A DNA stretch of 64,000 bases from Pseudodesulfovibrio aespoeensis Aspo-2 (GCF_000176915.2 NC_014844.1:2170001-2234000), one strand, 5' to 3'; positions 16,100 through 25,686 are shown, numbered from the stretch's first letter. Translations and numbers: made by a program. Notes: generated by a model from the letters alone, not told the origin.

Positions 16100-17227
16100 G
16101 TGCAGCGCATCACCGCCTTTATCCGGCACCTCTACGGCGAGCCGGACGCCTTCATCCCGCTCCATGCGCCAGTCTTTGCGGGCCGCGAGCGCGAGTACCT
16201 GTGCGACTGCGTGGACACCACCTTTGTCTCCAGCGTGGGCAAGTACGTGGACCGTTTCGAACAGATGACCGCCGACTATACCGGAGCGGGACGCGCCGTG
16301 GCCGTGGTCAACGGCACCTGCGCCCTGGAAATGGCGCTCCGCCTGTTGGATGTCGGCCCCGGCGATCTGGTGCTGACCCAGGCCCTGACCTTTGTAGCCA
16401 CGGCCAACGCCATTGCCCACACCGGGGCCACCCCGGTCTTTCTGGACTCAGACCCGGACACCCTGGGCCTGAGCCCGGACGCGCTCCTGCGCTTCCTTCA
16501 GAACGATCAGGCCACAGGCCGCCGCGTGGGGGCCTGCGTCCCGGTCCACATCCTGGGCCACGCCTGCCGCATCCGCGAGATCTGCGAAATCTGCGCGGCC
16601 TGGAACATCCCGGTGGTGGAGGACGCGGCAGAAGCGCTGGGCTCCACCCTGAACGGCAAGCACCTGGGCACCTTCGGGCAGGTCGGCGTGCTCAGCTACA
16701 ACGGCAACAAGACCATCACCACGGGCGGCGGCGGAATGCTCCTGACCGACGACCCGGCCCTTGGCGCGCGGGCAAAGCACCTGACCACCACGGCCAAGCA
16801 GCCCCACCCGTGGGAGTTTCGCCACGACGAACCGGGCTGGAACTTCCGCATGCCCAACATCAACGCCGCCCTGGGCTGCGCCCAGATGGAGCGGCTGGAC
16901 GACATCCTGCGCGACAAGCGGGAAATCGCCTCGGCCTACCGCGATTTCTTCACCTCGTTCAACGGCGCGCAGTACCTTGACGCGCCCACCGGGTGCGACG
17001 CCAACTTCTGGCTGAACACCGTACTCTTCGAAGACAACACCCGGCGCGACGAGTTCCTGGAATTTTCCAACGCACACGGCGTCATGACCCGTCCCCTGTG
17101 GACACTGATGCCGGAGCTGCCCATGTTCCGCGACAACGCCCGCGACGACCTGTCCGTTGCCAGGAACAGCTGCGACCGCGCCGTCAACCTGCCCAGCGGA
17201 CCACGCCTGCGGGGGGTGCAATCATGA
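16100..17227 (+). CDS. legC: LegC-like PLP-dependent sugar aminotransferase
   Basis: A 375-residue DegT/DnrJ/EryC1-family aminotransferase. K204 in SYNGNKTITTGGGG is the Schiff-base lysine and D175 in VVEDAAEALG pairs with the PLP nitrogen. It should aminate the 4-keto sugar made by LegB. The GTG start has TAGGA six bases upstream and directly follows the legB stop codon; the open frame extends back into legB without conserved residues. Its TGA overlaps the ATG of legI. The LegH acetyltransferase that normally follows this step is not in the window. Confidence 0.9.
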   Translation: MQRITAFIRHLYGEPDAFIPLHAPVFAGREREYLCDCVDTTFVSSVGKYVDRFEQMTADYTGAGRAVAVVNGTCALEMALRLLDVGPGDLVLTQALTFVATANAIAHTGATPVFLDSDPDTLGLSPDALLRFLQNDQATGRRVGACVPVHILGHACRIREICEICAAWNIPVVEDAAEALGSTLNGKHLGTFGQVGVLSYNGNKTITTGGGGMLLTDDPALGARAKHLTTTAKQPHPWEFRHDEPGWNFRMPNINAALGCAQMERLDDILRDKREIASAYRDFFTSFNGAQYLDAPTGCDANFWLNTVLFEDNTRRDEFLEFSNAHGVMTRPLWTLMPELPMFRDNARDDLSVARNSCDRAVNLPSGPRLRGVQS

Positions 17228-18255
17228 GCCACGCCCCGGTCCTGATCATCGCCGAGGCGGGCGTGAACCACAACGGCGACCTGGACATCGCCCGCCGCCT
17301 CATCGACGCGGCGGCACGCGCCGGGGCCGACGCGGTCAAGTTCCAGACCTTCCGGGCCGACGAAATCGTCACCGCCGGGGCACAAAAGGCTGAGTACCAG
17401 AAGCAGGCCTCTGGAGCGACCGAGCCACAGAGAAACGAGTCGCAGCTGGATATGCTGCGCAGGCTTGAACTGGACGAAACAGCCCACCGCCTGCTTGCAG
17501 CCCACTGCCAGAAGCAGGGCATCGAATTCCTGTCCACCCCCTTTGACGCGCACAGCCTGGACATGCTCCTTGGCATGGGCGTGCGGATCATCAAGATCCC
17601 CTCGGGCGAGATCACCAACCTGCCCTACCTGCGCCAAGCCGGGGCCAAGGGCAGGCCCGTCATCCTGTCCACGGGCATGGCAACCCTGGCCGAGATCAGG
17701 GACGCGGTGGCGGTACTCGAAGCGGCAGGCACCCCGCGGACCGCGATCACCCTGCTCCACTGCAACACCCAGTACCCGACCCCGTTTCAGGACGCCAACC
17801 TCCTGGCCGTGCGCACCCTGGCCCGCGAATTCCCGGACTGCCCGGCGGGCTATTCCGACCACACGGCGGGCATCGCCTGCCCCATTGCCGCCGTGGCCCT
17901 CGGCGCGCGCGTCATCGAAAAGCATTTCACGCTCGACCAGACCATGCCCGGCCCGGACCACGCGGCCTCCATCGTCCCGGACGAACTGACCGCCATGGTC
18001 GCCGCCATCCGGGAGATCGAGCTGGCCCTTGGCACCGGGGTCAAAGAGCCGAGCGACAGCGAACGCGCCAACATCGGCATAGCCCGCCGCTACCTTGTGG
18101 CAACCCGTCCCATCCGTCGCGGCGAACCTTTTGACGCGACCAACGTGGCGGCCAAGCGGACCGGCACGGGCGGCGTCTCCCCCATGCGCTGGGACGAGAT
18201 CATGGGCGCGCCCGCGCCCAGGGATTTCGAACCAGGGGAGGCCATCGAGCCATGA
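17224..18255 (+). CDS. legI: N,N'-diacetyllegionaminate synthase (NeuB family)
   Basis: A 343-residue NeuB-family enzyme condensing phosphoenolpyruvate with 2,4-diacetamido-2,4,6-trideoxymannose. IIAEAGVNHNGD at the N-terminus, KFQTF, STPFD, KIPSGE and GYSDHT are family signatures of the TIM barrel, and the C-terminal 60 residues form the SAF antifreeze-like domain. LegI rather than sialic acid or pseudaminic acid synthase is inferred from the flanking legB-legC-legG genes. It starts inside the last codons of legC and ends in an ATGA overlap with legG. Confidence 0.92.
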   Translation: MSHAPVLIIAEAGVNHNGDLDIARRLIDAAARAGADAVKFQTFRADEIVTAGAQKAEYQKQASGATEPQRNESQLDMLRRLELDETAHRLLAAHCQKQGIEFLSTPFDAHSLDMLLGMGVRIIKIPSGEITNLPYLRQAGAKGRPVILSTGMATLAEIRDAVAVLEAAGTPRTAITLLHCNTQYPTPFQDANLLAVRTLAREFPDCPAGYSDHTAGIACPIAAVALGARVIEKHFTLDQTMPGPDHAASIVPDELTAMVAAIREIELALGTGVKEPSDSERANIGIARRYLVATRPIRRGEPFDATNVAAKRTGTGGVSPMRWDEIMGAPAPRDFEPGEAIEP

Positions 18256-19448
18256 ACATCTGCGTCTTCACCGGCACCCGCGCCGAATATGGCCTGCTCA
18301 AGCCGATCATGGACCGTATCCGGGCGGACAACGGCCTCACCCTGTCGCTCATCGTCTCGGGTTCGCACCTTTCGCCCCGCCACGGCCACACCGTGGACGC
18401 CATCCTGGCCGACGGCTTCACGCCGGACGCCCTGGTGCCGCTCCCCCTTGAGGACGACACGCCGCTTGGCACGGCCCGCGCCCTGGGCGTGGGCGTGGGC
18501 GAATACGCCAATGCGCTGGAGCGCATCAAACCGGACATGCTCGTCGTGCTGGGCGACCGCTACGAGACCTTTGCCTGCGCCACGGCTGCGGCCCTGATCC
18601 GGGTACCTGTGGCCCATCTGCACGGCGGCGAGACCACCGAGGGTGCAGTGGACGAATTCTTCCGGCATGCCGTCACCAAGATGGCCCACCTCCACTTCGC
18701 CTCCTGCGAGAAGCACCGGCAGCGCATCATCCAGCTCGGCGAACACCCGGACACCGTGTTCGATGTCGGGGCAGTGGGTGTCGAGATCGCCCTGTCCCTG
18801 CCCCTCCTGAGCAGGACGGAGCTGGAATCGGCCATCGGTTTCGCCATGGGCGACAAGTGCCTGCTGACCACCTACCACCCCGTGACCCTCGGCGACGACG
18901 GACCGGAACAGGTGCAGCAATTCTTCGCCGGGCTCGAAACAGTCCTCGGGCAGGACCGGGAAGTCACGGTCATCCTGACCGGAGCCAATGCCGACCCAGG
19001 CGCATCAGCCATCGACGCCGCAGCGGCCCGACTGGCCGGGCGTCATCCGGGCCGGGTCCACGCGGCTGCGTCCCTGGGCCAGTTGCGCTACCTCTCGGCC
19101 ATGAAGCACTGCGCGGCAGTGGTGGGCAACTCGTCCTCCGGCATCATCGAGGCGCCGAGCCTGGGCGTCCCCACGGTCAATGTCGGCTCCAGACAGCAGG
19201 GCCGCGAACGGGCGGCCAGCGTGCTCGACTGCCCGGCCAAGGCCGAGGCCGTGGCCCGGACCATCAGTCGTGCCCTTGCCCCGCCCACCGGCGACATTGT
19301 CAAGGCGGCCCGAAACCCGTATGAAAAGACCGGGACGAGCCAGCGCATCGTCGCGGAGATCAAAAAGCGTGGCCCGGGAACTGTCAAATCATTCCACGAC
19401 ATCAAGCCATGCCCGCAAGGCGGCAATGGCGAGGGACACCATTCATGA
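18252..19448 (+). CDS. legG: Hydrolysing sugar-nucleotide 2-epimerase (NeuC/LegG family)
   Basis: A 398-residue member of the hydrolysing UDP-GlcNAc 2-epimerase family with FTGTRAEYGLLKP at the N-terminus, GDRYE, HLHGGE and the late VGNSSSGIIEAP. In the legionaminic pathway LegG releases the nucleotide and epimerises C2 to give the free 2,4-diacetamido-trideoxymannose used by LegI. Gene order legI-legG-ptmE matches C. jejuni Cj1327-Cj1329. Both ends overlap neighbours by four bases. Confidence 0.92.
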   Translation: MNICVFTGTRAEYGLLKPIMDRIRADNGLTLSLIVSGSHLSPRHGHTVDAILADGFTPDALVPLPLEDDTPLGTARALGVGVGEYANALERIKPDMLVVLGDRYETFACATAAALIRVPVAHLHGGETTEGAVDEFFRHAVTKMAHLHFASCEKHRQRIIQLGEHPDTVFDVGAVGVEIALSLPLLSRTELESAIGFAMGDKCLLTTYHPVTLGDDGPEQVQQFFAGLETVLGQDREVTVILTGANADPGASAIDAAAARLAGRHPGRVHAAASLGQLRYLSAMKHCAAVVGNSSSGIIEAPSLGVPTVNVGSRQQGRERAASVLDCPAKAEAVARTISRALAPPTGDIVKAARNPYEKTGTSQRIVAEIKKRGPGTVKSFHDIKPCPQGGNGEGHHS

Positions 19449-20512
19449 AGGATTGGAGAAAAGCGGTCATCCCCCTGACCGCCACCGTGCGCGACGCCGT
19501 GGAGGCGCTGACCCTGTCGAGCGTGCAGATAGCCCTGGTGGCCCGCGAAAACGGCCACCTTGACGGCGTCATCACCGACGGCGACATCCGCCGCGGCCTG
19601 CTGGCGGGCAAGACCCTGAAATCACCGGCCCGCGAAGTGATGGAGACCAATTTCTTCACAGCGCGCGAGAGCGATGATCCGGCGGTCCTGCTGGCCACCA
19701 TGCGCGAGCGGGACTTCCGACAGGTGCCGCTGCTCGACGCGGACGGGTGCCTTGTGGGGCTGCGCACGCTCATGGACATGATCACCCCGCCCAAGCGCGA
19801 CAACTGGGTGGTGCTCATGGCCGGCGGCTTGGGCCAGCGGTTGCGCCCCCTGACCGAGGACTGCCCCAAGCCGCTGCTGTCCGTGGGCGGCAAACCCCTG
19901 CTCGAAACCATCCTCGGCCAGTTCGTGGAGCACGGATTCGAAAAATTCTACATCTCGGTCAACTACCGGGCCGAGATGGTCGAGGCGCATTTCGGCGACG
20001 GCTCGCGCCACAACGTGGAGATCCGCTACCTGCGCGAGAACGAGCAGCTCGGCACAGCCGGAGCGCTCGGCCTGATGGAAGAGAAGCCCGAGGCGCCCAT
20101 CTTTGTCATGAACGGCGACCTGCTGACCCGGGTGGACTTTCCCGGCATGCTCGACTTTCACCTCGCCCAAAAGGCCAGGGCGACCATGGCCGTGCGCAGC
20201 TTCGACATCCAGGTGCCATTTGGCGTTGTCCAGGTGGACAACCACCGGATCACCAGCATCGAGGAGAAGCCGGTCCACCAGTTTTTCGTCAACGCGGGCA
20301 TCTATGTCCTGGCCCCGGACGTGGCGGCGGCCATCCCCAAGGGAAACTACCTGGACATGCCCACCCTCTTCAGCCAGCTCATGGACGCGGGCGAAACCAC
20401 GGCGGCCTTCCCCATCCACGAATACTGGATGGACATCGGCAGGAAACAGGACTTCGATCAGGCCAACTGCGACTACGACATGCACTTCAAGGGCATGCCC
20501 CAGGGCCGGTAG
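19445..20512 (+). CDS. ptmE: PtmE-like CBS-domain sugar-phosphate nucleotidyltransferase
   Basis: A 355-residue protein with two CBS motifs (about residues 1-115) followed by a nucleotidyltransferase domain starting VVLMAGGLGQRLRPLT, with a lysine in CPKPLL. PtmE in C. jejuni is the glucosamine 1-phosphate guanylyltransferase that commits GlcN to the GDP-linked legionaminic pathway; this gene has the same domain order and position. The CBS pair may bind a nucleotide regulator. ATG 19445 overlaps the legG stop. Confidence 0.9.
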   Translation: MKDWRKAVIPLTATVRDAVEALTLSSVQIALVARENGHLDGVITDGDIRRGLLAGKTLKSPAREVMETNFFTARESDDPAVLLATMRERDFRQVPLLDADGCLVGLRTLMDMITPPKRDNWVVLMAGGLGQRLRPLTEDCPKPLLSVGGKPLLETILGQFVEHGFEKFYISVNYRAEMVEAHFGDGSRHNVEIRYLRENEQLGTAGALGLMEEKPEAPIFVMNGDLLTRVDFPGMLDFHLAQKARATMAVRSFDIQVPFGVVQVDNHRITSIEEKPVHQFFVNAGIYVLAPDVAAAIPKGNYLDMPTLFSQLMDAGETTAAFPIHEYWMDIGRKQDFDQANCDYDMHFKGMPQGR

Positions 20513-20522
20513 GGGCAGCCGG

Positions 20523-21434
20523 ATGCGCTCCCTGATCATCGGATACGGCTCCATCGGCGCACGGCACGCCCGCCTGCTCGCGGAGATGGGCCACGAGGTG
20601 CGGTGCGTGACACGCAACCCGCAGTGTCCGTTTCCGGTCTTCACCGACCTCGCCGACGCCCTGGACGGGAACATGCCGGGCCTGACCGTGATCTCCACCC
20701 CCACGGCAGACCATCACGACACCCTGCGCGCCTTGCTCGCTCACGGGTTCAGCGGCCGCATCCTGGTGGAAAAACCCCTCTTCGACCATGTTCCGGCGAC
20801 CCTCCCGCCAGAGACGGCACACATTTTCGCGGCCTACAACCTGCGCCTGCACCCCCTGGTGCAGGAGGCCGCCCGGCTCCTGACCGACCGCCCAATCTTC
20901 TCGGCCCGTTTCTTTGTCGGCCAGTATCTGCCCGACTGGCGGCCCGGCACAGACTACACCGCCGGGTATTCGGCCCGGCGCGATCAGGGCGGCGGCGTGC
21001 TGCGCGACCTCTCCCACGAGCTGGACCTCGCCCTGCACCTGCTCGGCCCGTGGCGCAGGGTCGCGGCCATCGGCGGCCATTTCAGCGATCTGGCCATCGA
21101 TTCGGATGATGTCTTTGACCTGCTCCTTGAGACCAGCCGCTGCCCGTCGGTGTCCATCCACCTCGACTATCTCAACCGCACCGCCCGGCGGGGGTTCGAG
21201 ATCAACGCCCAGGAACTGAGCATCCACGCGGACTTCATCACCGGACGGCTCGAAGCCGAGGGGCAGGCCAAGGTTTTCGACCTCGACCGGGACGCCACCT
21301 ACCGGGCACAACTTGCGGCGCTGACTTCGGGCGAGACGGCCCGGCTGTGCTCCTTTGAACAGGGGCTGGCCGTGCTCGGCCTGATCGAGGCCGCCGAACG
21401 CGCCGCAACACAGGGCCAATGGGTGACGGCATGA
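20523..21434 (+). CDS. ptmF: PtmF-like Gfo/Idh/MocA-family oxidoreductase
   Basis: A 303-residue protein with an N-terminal Rossmann motif (IIGYGSIGARHA), the EKPLF segment whose lysine is conserved in the Gfo/Idh/MocA family, and a C-terminal alpha/beta domain (LSHELDLALHLLG). Position between ptmE and legF is the same as ptmF (Cj1330) in C. jejuni, where PtmF and PtmA are linked to supplying the amino-sugar precursor. ATG 20523 follows the ptmE stop by ten bases and the TGA overlaps legF. Confidence 0.82.
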   Translation: MRSLIIGYGSIGARHARLLAEMGHEVRCVTRNPQCPFPVFTDLADALDGNMPGLTVISTPTADHHDTLRALLAHGFSGRILVEKPLFDHVPATLPPETAHIFAAYNLRLHPLVQEAARLLTDRPIFSARFFVGQYLPDWRPGTDYTAGYSARRDQGGGVLRDLSHELDLALHLLGPWRRVAAIGGHFSDLAIDSDDVFDLLLETSRCPSVSIHLDYLNRTARRGFEINAQELSIHADFITGRLEAEGQAKVFDLDRDATYRAQLAALTSGETARLCSFEQGLAVLGLIEAAERAATQGQWVTA

Positions 21435-22111
21435 AGATTTTCGGATTCATCTTCGCACGCGGCGGATCCAAAGGGCTGCCCGGCAAGAACATCAAGCCCC
21501 TGGGGGGCATCCCCCTCATCGGCCATGCCATCAACGCGGCCCGCGACTCGGGGCTTGTGGACCGGATCATCGTCTCCACCGACGACCCGGCCATTGCCGC
21601 CGTGGCGCGCGAACACGGGGCCGAAGTGCCGTTCATGCGCCCGGCCAATCTGGCCCGCGACGATTCGCCGGAATGGCTCGCCTGGAGACACGCGGTCAAC
21701 GAAGTCGGGGAGTTCGACGTATTCGTCTCCCTGCCGTGCACCGCGCCCCTGAGAACCGGAACGGATGTCAGACAATGCATCGAACTCTATCTGCAAGGCG
21801 ACTGCGACATGGTTGTCACCACGCGCAAGGCTGAGCGGCACCCCTCGTTCAACATGGTCGTTCTGGATGATCGCGGCTACGCCTCGGTGGCCATGCCGCC
21901 CGGCGCGGCCATCACCCGGCGGCAGGACGCGCCAGTTGTCTTTGACATGACCACCGTGGCCTATGTCTCCAGCCCGCGCTTCATCCTTGAACACGACGCC
22001 ATCTTCCAAGGCCGGGTCAAGGCCGTGGAGATCCCGACCGAGCGGGCCGTGGACATCGACACCGAACTGGATTTCGCCTTTGCCCAATTCCTGCTGGAGC
22101 ACAAACAATGA
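21431..22111 (+). CDS. legF: CMP-legionaminic acid synthetase (NeuA family cytidylyltransferase)
   Basis: A 226-residue cytidylyltransferase: FIFARGGSKGLPGKNI at the N-terminus is the CTP-binding signature, LPCTAPLRT follows, and the DIDTELDF acidic motif that binds metal is near the end. It activates the nonulosonic acid made by LegI to its CMP donor form. The choice of LegF over NeuA or PseF rests on the surrounding leg genes. ATG 21431 overlaps the ptmF TGA, and the stop overlaps the ptmA ATG. Confidence 0.9.
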   Translation: MKIFGFIFARGGSKGLPGKNIKPLGGIPLIGHAINAARDSGLVDRIIVSTDDPAIAAVAREHGAEVPFMRPANLARDDSPEWLAWRHAVNEVGEFDVFVSLPCTAPLRTGTDVRQCIELYLQGDCDMVVTTRKAERHPSFNMVVLDDRGYASVAMPPGAAITRRQDAPVVFDMTTVAYVSSPRFILEHDAIFQGRVKAVEIPTERAVDIDTELDFAFAQFLLEHKQ

Positions 22112-22911
22112 AAAGCATCAAGCAACTGATGGACCTGACCGGGCGCACCGCCCTGGTCACAGGCGGAGCCGGTCACATCGGCATGGCCTTTTGCGAGACC
22201 CTGGCCGAGGCCGGGGCGTCCGTGGCCGTTCTGGACATCGACCCGGCGCGCACCGAAGAGTGCGCGACCCGCCTGACGAGCCAATACGGAGTCAAGGCCA
22301 TGGGCCTCGCCATTGATCTGGCCGACACGGACGCCGTGATCGCGGCCCCGGCCCAAGTGGCAGGGGCTCTGGGCGGCCTCGGCATCCTGGTCAACTGCGC
22401 CGGATTTGTCGGCACCTCGGGCCTGAGCGGCTGGGTCACCCCATTCGAGGGGCAGAGCGTGGACACGTGGCGGGCAGCCCTTGAGGTCAACCTGACCGCC
22501 CCCTTTGCCCTGATCCAGGCCGCGACCCCGCTGCTGCGCGCCTCGGGCCATGGCTCGGTGGTCAACATCGGTTCCACCTACGGCGTGGTCGGCCCGGACA
22601 TGTCGCTCTACGAGGGTACGGCCATGGGCAACCCGGCGGCCTATGCCGCCAGCAAGGGCGGCCTGACCCAGCTCACCCGCTGGCTGGCCACCACCCTGGC
22701 CCCGGACATCCGGGTCAACTGCATCAGCCCCGGCGGCGTGGAGCGCGGCCAGCCCGACCCCTTTGTCAAACGCTACGTGGCCCGCACCCCGCTGGCCCGT
22801 ATGGGCACCGAGGAAGACATGAAGGGCGCCCTGCTCTATCTCGCCAGCGACCTCTCCGCCTACGTCACCGGCCAGAACCTCCTGGTTGACGGCGGCTGGA
22901 CCGCTTGGTAA
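22108..22911 (+). CDS. ptmA: PtmA-like SDR-family oxidoreductase
   Basis: A 267-residue classical SDR with TGGAGHIG near residues 18-25, the NCAG strand motif, a catalytic serine in NIGSTYGV and YAASK as YxxxK; the C-terminus has YVTGQNLLVDGG. It matches PtmA, a legionaminic-cluster oxidoreductase, in length and in following legF as in C. jejuni (Cj1332). With PtmF it probably helps make the glucosamine precursor. Confidence 0.87.
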   Translation: MKSIKQLMDLTGRTALVTGGAGHIGMAFCETLAEAGASVAVLDIDPARTEECATRLTSQYGVKAMGLAIDLADTDAVIAAPAQVAGALGGLGILVNCAGFVGTSGLSGWVTPFEGQSVDTWRAALEVNLTAPFALIQAATPLLRASGHGSVVNIGSTYGVVGPDMSLYEGTAMGNPAAYAASKGGLTQLTRWLATTLAPDIRVNCISPGGVERGQPDPFVKRYVARTPLARMGTEEDMKGALLYLASDLSAYVTGQNLLVDGGWTAW

Positions 22912-22922
22912 GCAGGCCCTTC

Positions 22923-23792
22923 ATGAAATTCAGGATCATACCGCGGCTGGACATCAAGGGGCCGAACCTCGTCAAAGGCATTCATTTCGAGGGCTTGCGT
23001 GTCCTTGGAAAACCAGAGGACTTTGCCCGCCACTACTACGAAAACGGGGCGGACGAACTGTTTTTTCAGGACGCCGTGGCCAGCCTCTACGACCGCAACA
23101 GCCTGCACGACATCGTCAAGCGGACCTCGTCGGAAATCTTCATCCCCCTGTGCGTGGGCGGCGGGCTCCGCTCGGTGGACGACATCCGCGCGGTGCTTCG
23201 GGCCGGTGCGGACAAAGTCGCCATCAACACCGAGGCCATCAAGCGGCCTGAACTCATCCGCGAGGCATCCGTGGCCTTCGGCTCATCCACCATCGTCGTG
23301 TCCATTGAGGCGATCCGGCGCGCCAACGGCGAGTGGGAGGCCCTGGTGGAATACGGCAGGGAGACCACCGGGGTGAACGCTGTGGAGTGGGCCAAGCGCG
23401 CCTGTGAACTTGGGGCCGGGGAGCTGATGATCACCAGCATCGACCAGGAAGGCACGGGCAAGGGGTATGATATCGAATTGACCCGGGCCATCGCCTCAGC
23501 CGTCTCCGTGCCGGTCATAGCGGGCGGCGGATGCGGCAGTCCCGCCGATGCGGCCAATGTGATCACGCAAGGCCGGGCCGATGCGGTCAGCATGGCCTCG
23601 GTTCTGCACTACAAGACCATTGAGTCCCTGATGGAAAAATCGAAATCCCACGAATACCAGCAGGAAGGCAACATCGAATTTCTCAAGACCGGGCGCACGT
23701 TCACCCAGCTCACGCCGTGTTCCATCCGCGACATTCAGGAAGCGATGCAAGCGCGCAATCTCCCCTGCCGGATGAAGGAAGCATATGTCTGA
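22923..23792 (+). CDS. hisF: HisF-like cyclase subunit for acetamidino sugar formation
   Basis: A 289-residue TIM-barrel protein related to HisF, with an aspartate at the end of strand one (IIPRLDIKG), CVGGGLRSVDDI and AGGGCGSP phosphate-binding loops. The N-terminus (LVKGIHFEGLRVLGKP) and a longer C-terminus fit the HisF2/WbuZ branch of glycan loci rather than histidine synthesis, and no other his gene is near. With HisH it would channel ammonia to the amidotransferase two genes downstream. It overlaps hisH by eight bases. Confidence 0.87.
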   Translation: MKFRIIPRLDIKGPNLVKGIHFEGLRVLGKPEDFARHYYENGADELFFQDAVASLYDRNSLHDIVKRTSSEIFIPLCVGGGLRSVDDIRAVLRAGADKVAINTEAIKRPELIREASVAFGSSTIVVSIEAIRRANGEWEALVEYGRETTGVNAVEWAKRACELGAGELMITSIDQEGTGKGYDIELTRAIASAVSVPVIAGGGCGSPADAANVITQGRADAVSMASVLHYKTIESLMEKSKSHEYQQEGNIEFLKTGRTFTQLTPCSIRDIQEAMQARNLPCRMKEAYV

Positions 23793-24459
23793 CATCGATG
23801 TGGCCATCATCGACTACGGCCTGGGCAATCTCTTCAGCATCAAGCACGCTTGCGAGCATGTGGGCATGTCGGTGGAGATCACCCACGACGCGAAGCGGGT
23901 ACTCGCGGCCAGAGCGGTGATTCTGCCTGGCGTGGGTGCCTTTGGTGACGCCATGAACGCCCTGCGCAGGCTCGATCTGGTGGTGCCGATCAGGGATGTG
24001 GCCGACAGGGGCACCCCCCTGCTCGGCATCTGCCTCGGCCAGCAACTGCTCTTTACCGAAAGCGAGGAGTTTGGGTGCCACAAGGGGCTTGACCTCATCC
24101 CCGGAACAGTCCGGTACTTTCCAGTCCAGCAGATGGCCGGGCGGATGCTCAAGGTTCCCCAGGTGGGTTGGAACACCATTGAATTGCCCCTGTCGCGCGG
24201 TGCGGCAGGCTGGTCCGGATCGCTGCTTGAAGGCGTCAGTCCCGGAGCAGACATGTATTTTGTCCACTCCTGCCATGTCGTGCCGGAAAACTCCAACGCC
24301 GTCCTGAGCCAAACCACTTACGGCGACGTGATTTTCTGTTCAGGAAGCATGCTGGGCAACATCACGGCCTTCCAGTTCCACCCCGAGAGAAGCGGGGTTG
24401 TGGGGCTGCAAATCTACACCAATTTCGCAAGGCAGATCCATTCTGCGGAGGCAGCATAA
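23785..24459 (+). CDS. hisH: HisH-like glutaminase subunit for acetamidino sugar formation
   Basis: A 224-residue class I glutamine amidotransferase. The nucleophile is C83 in GICLGQQLL, with the partner histidine and glutamate in FQFHPERSG. It releases ammonia from glutamine for its HisF partner. Overlap with hisF and immediate adjacency to the amidotransferase gene show a three-protein unit like HisH/HisF/PseA in Campylobacter and HisH2/HisF2/WbpG in Pseudomonas. Confidence 0.88.
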   Translation: MSDIDVAIIDYGLGNLFSIKHACEHVGMSVEITHDAKRVLAARAVILPGVGAFGDAMNALRRLDLVVPIRDVADRGTPLLGICLGQQLLFTESEEFGCHKGLDLIPGTVRYFPVQQMAGRMLKVPQVGWNTIELPLSRGAAGWSGSLLEGVSPGADMYFVHSCHVVPENSNAVLSQTTYGDVIFCSGSMLGNITAFQFHPERSGVVGLQIYTNFARQIHSAEAA

Positions 24460-25674
24460 ATGACCAGACCAAAGACCCTCTTCGGCCTTCCCGAGGAAGT
24501 CCGCTTTTGCAGAAAATGTGTCATGTCCAACCAGCGGCCCAGCTCCTACCCGGAGTTCAAGCATACCCGCGACAGGATCACCCCGACTCTGCACATAGAC
24601 GAGGACGGCGTGTGCGACGCCTGCCGCTACAATGAGCAGAAGAAGATCGACATCGACTGGAAGGCGCGGGAAGACCATCTGCTCGCCCTGTGCGACAAGC
24701 ACCGCAGAAACGACGGCGGCTACGACTGCATCGTGCCCGGCAGCGGCGGCAAGGACAGCGCGCTGGCCGCCCATGTCATCAAGTACAAGTACGGGATGAA
24801 TCCGCTGACCGTGACCTGGCCGCCGATCATGTACACGGACTACGGATACCGGAACTTCCGCAACTGGATCGAGGTCGGCGGGTTCGACAACATCACCTTC
24901 AACCAGAATGGCCGGGCGCACAAGCTGCTGACCAAGCTGGCCATCGAGAACCTGCTGCACCCGTTCCAGACCTTCATCCTGGGCCAGAAGAACCTCGCCC
25001 CCAAGGTCGCGCTCGAATACAACATCCCGCTCATTTTCTACGGGGAGCCCGAGGCCGAATACGGCAACCCCATTGCCGAGACCTCGTCCTCGCTGCGCGA
25101 CAAGTCGTACTACAGCATGAAGAACATCGACGACCTGTACCTTGGCGGCGTGTCCATCAAGGAACTCATCGAAGTCCACGGATTGCGCCTGAACGAGCTC
25201 TCAACCTATTTTCCGGCAGACGCGGACCGGCTGGCCAAATCCGCCATTGAGGTTCACTACCTCGGCTACTACGTTCCCTGGACGCCGCAGGAAGCCTATT
25301 ATTTCGCGGTCGAGAACACCGATTTCAAGGCCCGGCCCTTCAGGACGCAGGGAACCTACAGCAAGTACAACAGCATCGACGACAAGATCGACGACCTGCA
25401 CTACTACACCACCCACATCAAGTTCGGCATTGGCCGGACCACCTACGACGCCTCGCAGGAAATCCGCAACAAGCACCTGACCCGCGAGGAAGGCGTGGCC
25501 CTGGTCCACAAATACGACGGGGAGTTCCCGGATGTCTATTTCAACGAGATCATGGACTACATCGGGATGACTCCCGAGCATTTCCACGACCTGTGCGACA
25601 AGCACCGCTCGCCCCACCTCTGGGAAAAAGTCAACGGCGAGTGGAACTTGAAACACCGGGTGGAAAACCTGTAG
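24460..25674 (+). CDS. N-acetyl sugar amidotransferase (PseA/WbpG/LfnB family)
   Basis: A 404-residue PP-loop ATPase. The ATP-binding SGGKDS is at residues 95-100; two N-terminal CxxC pairs (C17/C20, C52/C55) probably bind zinc. The family converts a sugar N-acetyl group to an acetamidino group using ATP and ammonia from HisH/HisF. Here the likely product is a legionaminic acid with an acetamidino group. The ATG directly follows the hisH stop, with GGAGG nine bases upstream. Whether it acts on legionaminic acid or another sugar cannot be told from sequence. Confidence 0.9.
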   Translation: MTRPKTLFGLPEEVRFCRKCVMSNQRPSSYPEFKHTRDRITPTLHIDEDGVCDACRYNEQKKIDIDWKAREDHLLALCDKHRRNDGGYDCIVPGSGGKDSALAAHVIKYKYGMNPLTVTWPPIMYTDYGYRNFRNWIEVGGFDNITFNQNGRAHKLLTKLAIENLLHPFQTFILGQKNLAPKVALEYNIPLIFYGEPEAEYGNPIAETSSSLRDKSYYSMKNIDDLYLGGVSIKELIEVHGLRLNELSTYFPADADRLAKSAIEVHYLGYYVPWTPQEAYYFAVENTDFKARPFRTQGTYSKYNSIDDKIDDLHYYTTHIKFGIGRTTYDASQEIRNKHLTREEGVALVHKYDGEFPDVYFNEIMDYIGMTPEHFHDLCDKHRSPHLWEKVNGEWNLKHRVENL

Positions 25675-25686
25675 CGGGCAGCGCAC

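Noticed and set aside
22923-24459. Histidine biosynthesis hisF-hisH
   Set aside because: No other his genes nearby, and both sit directly before an N-acetyl sugar amidotransferase in a glycan operon.
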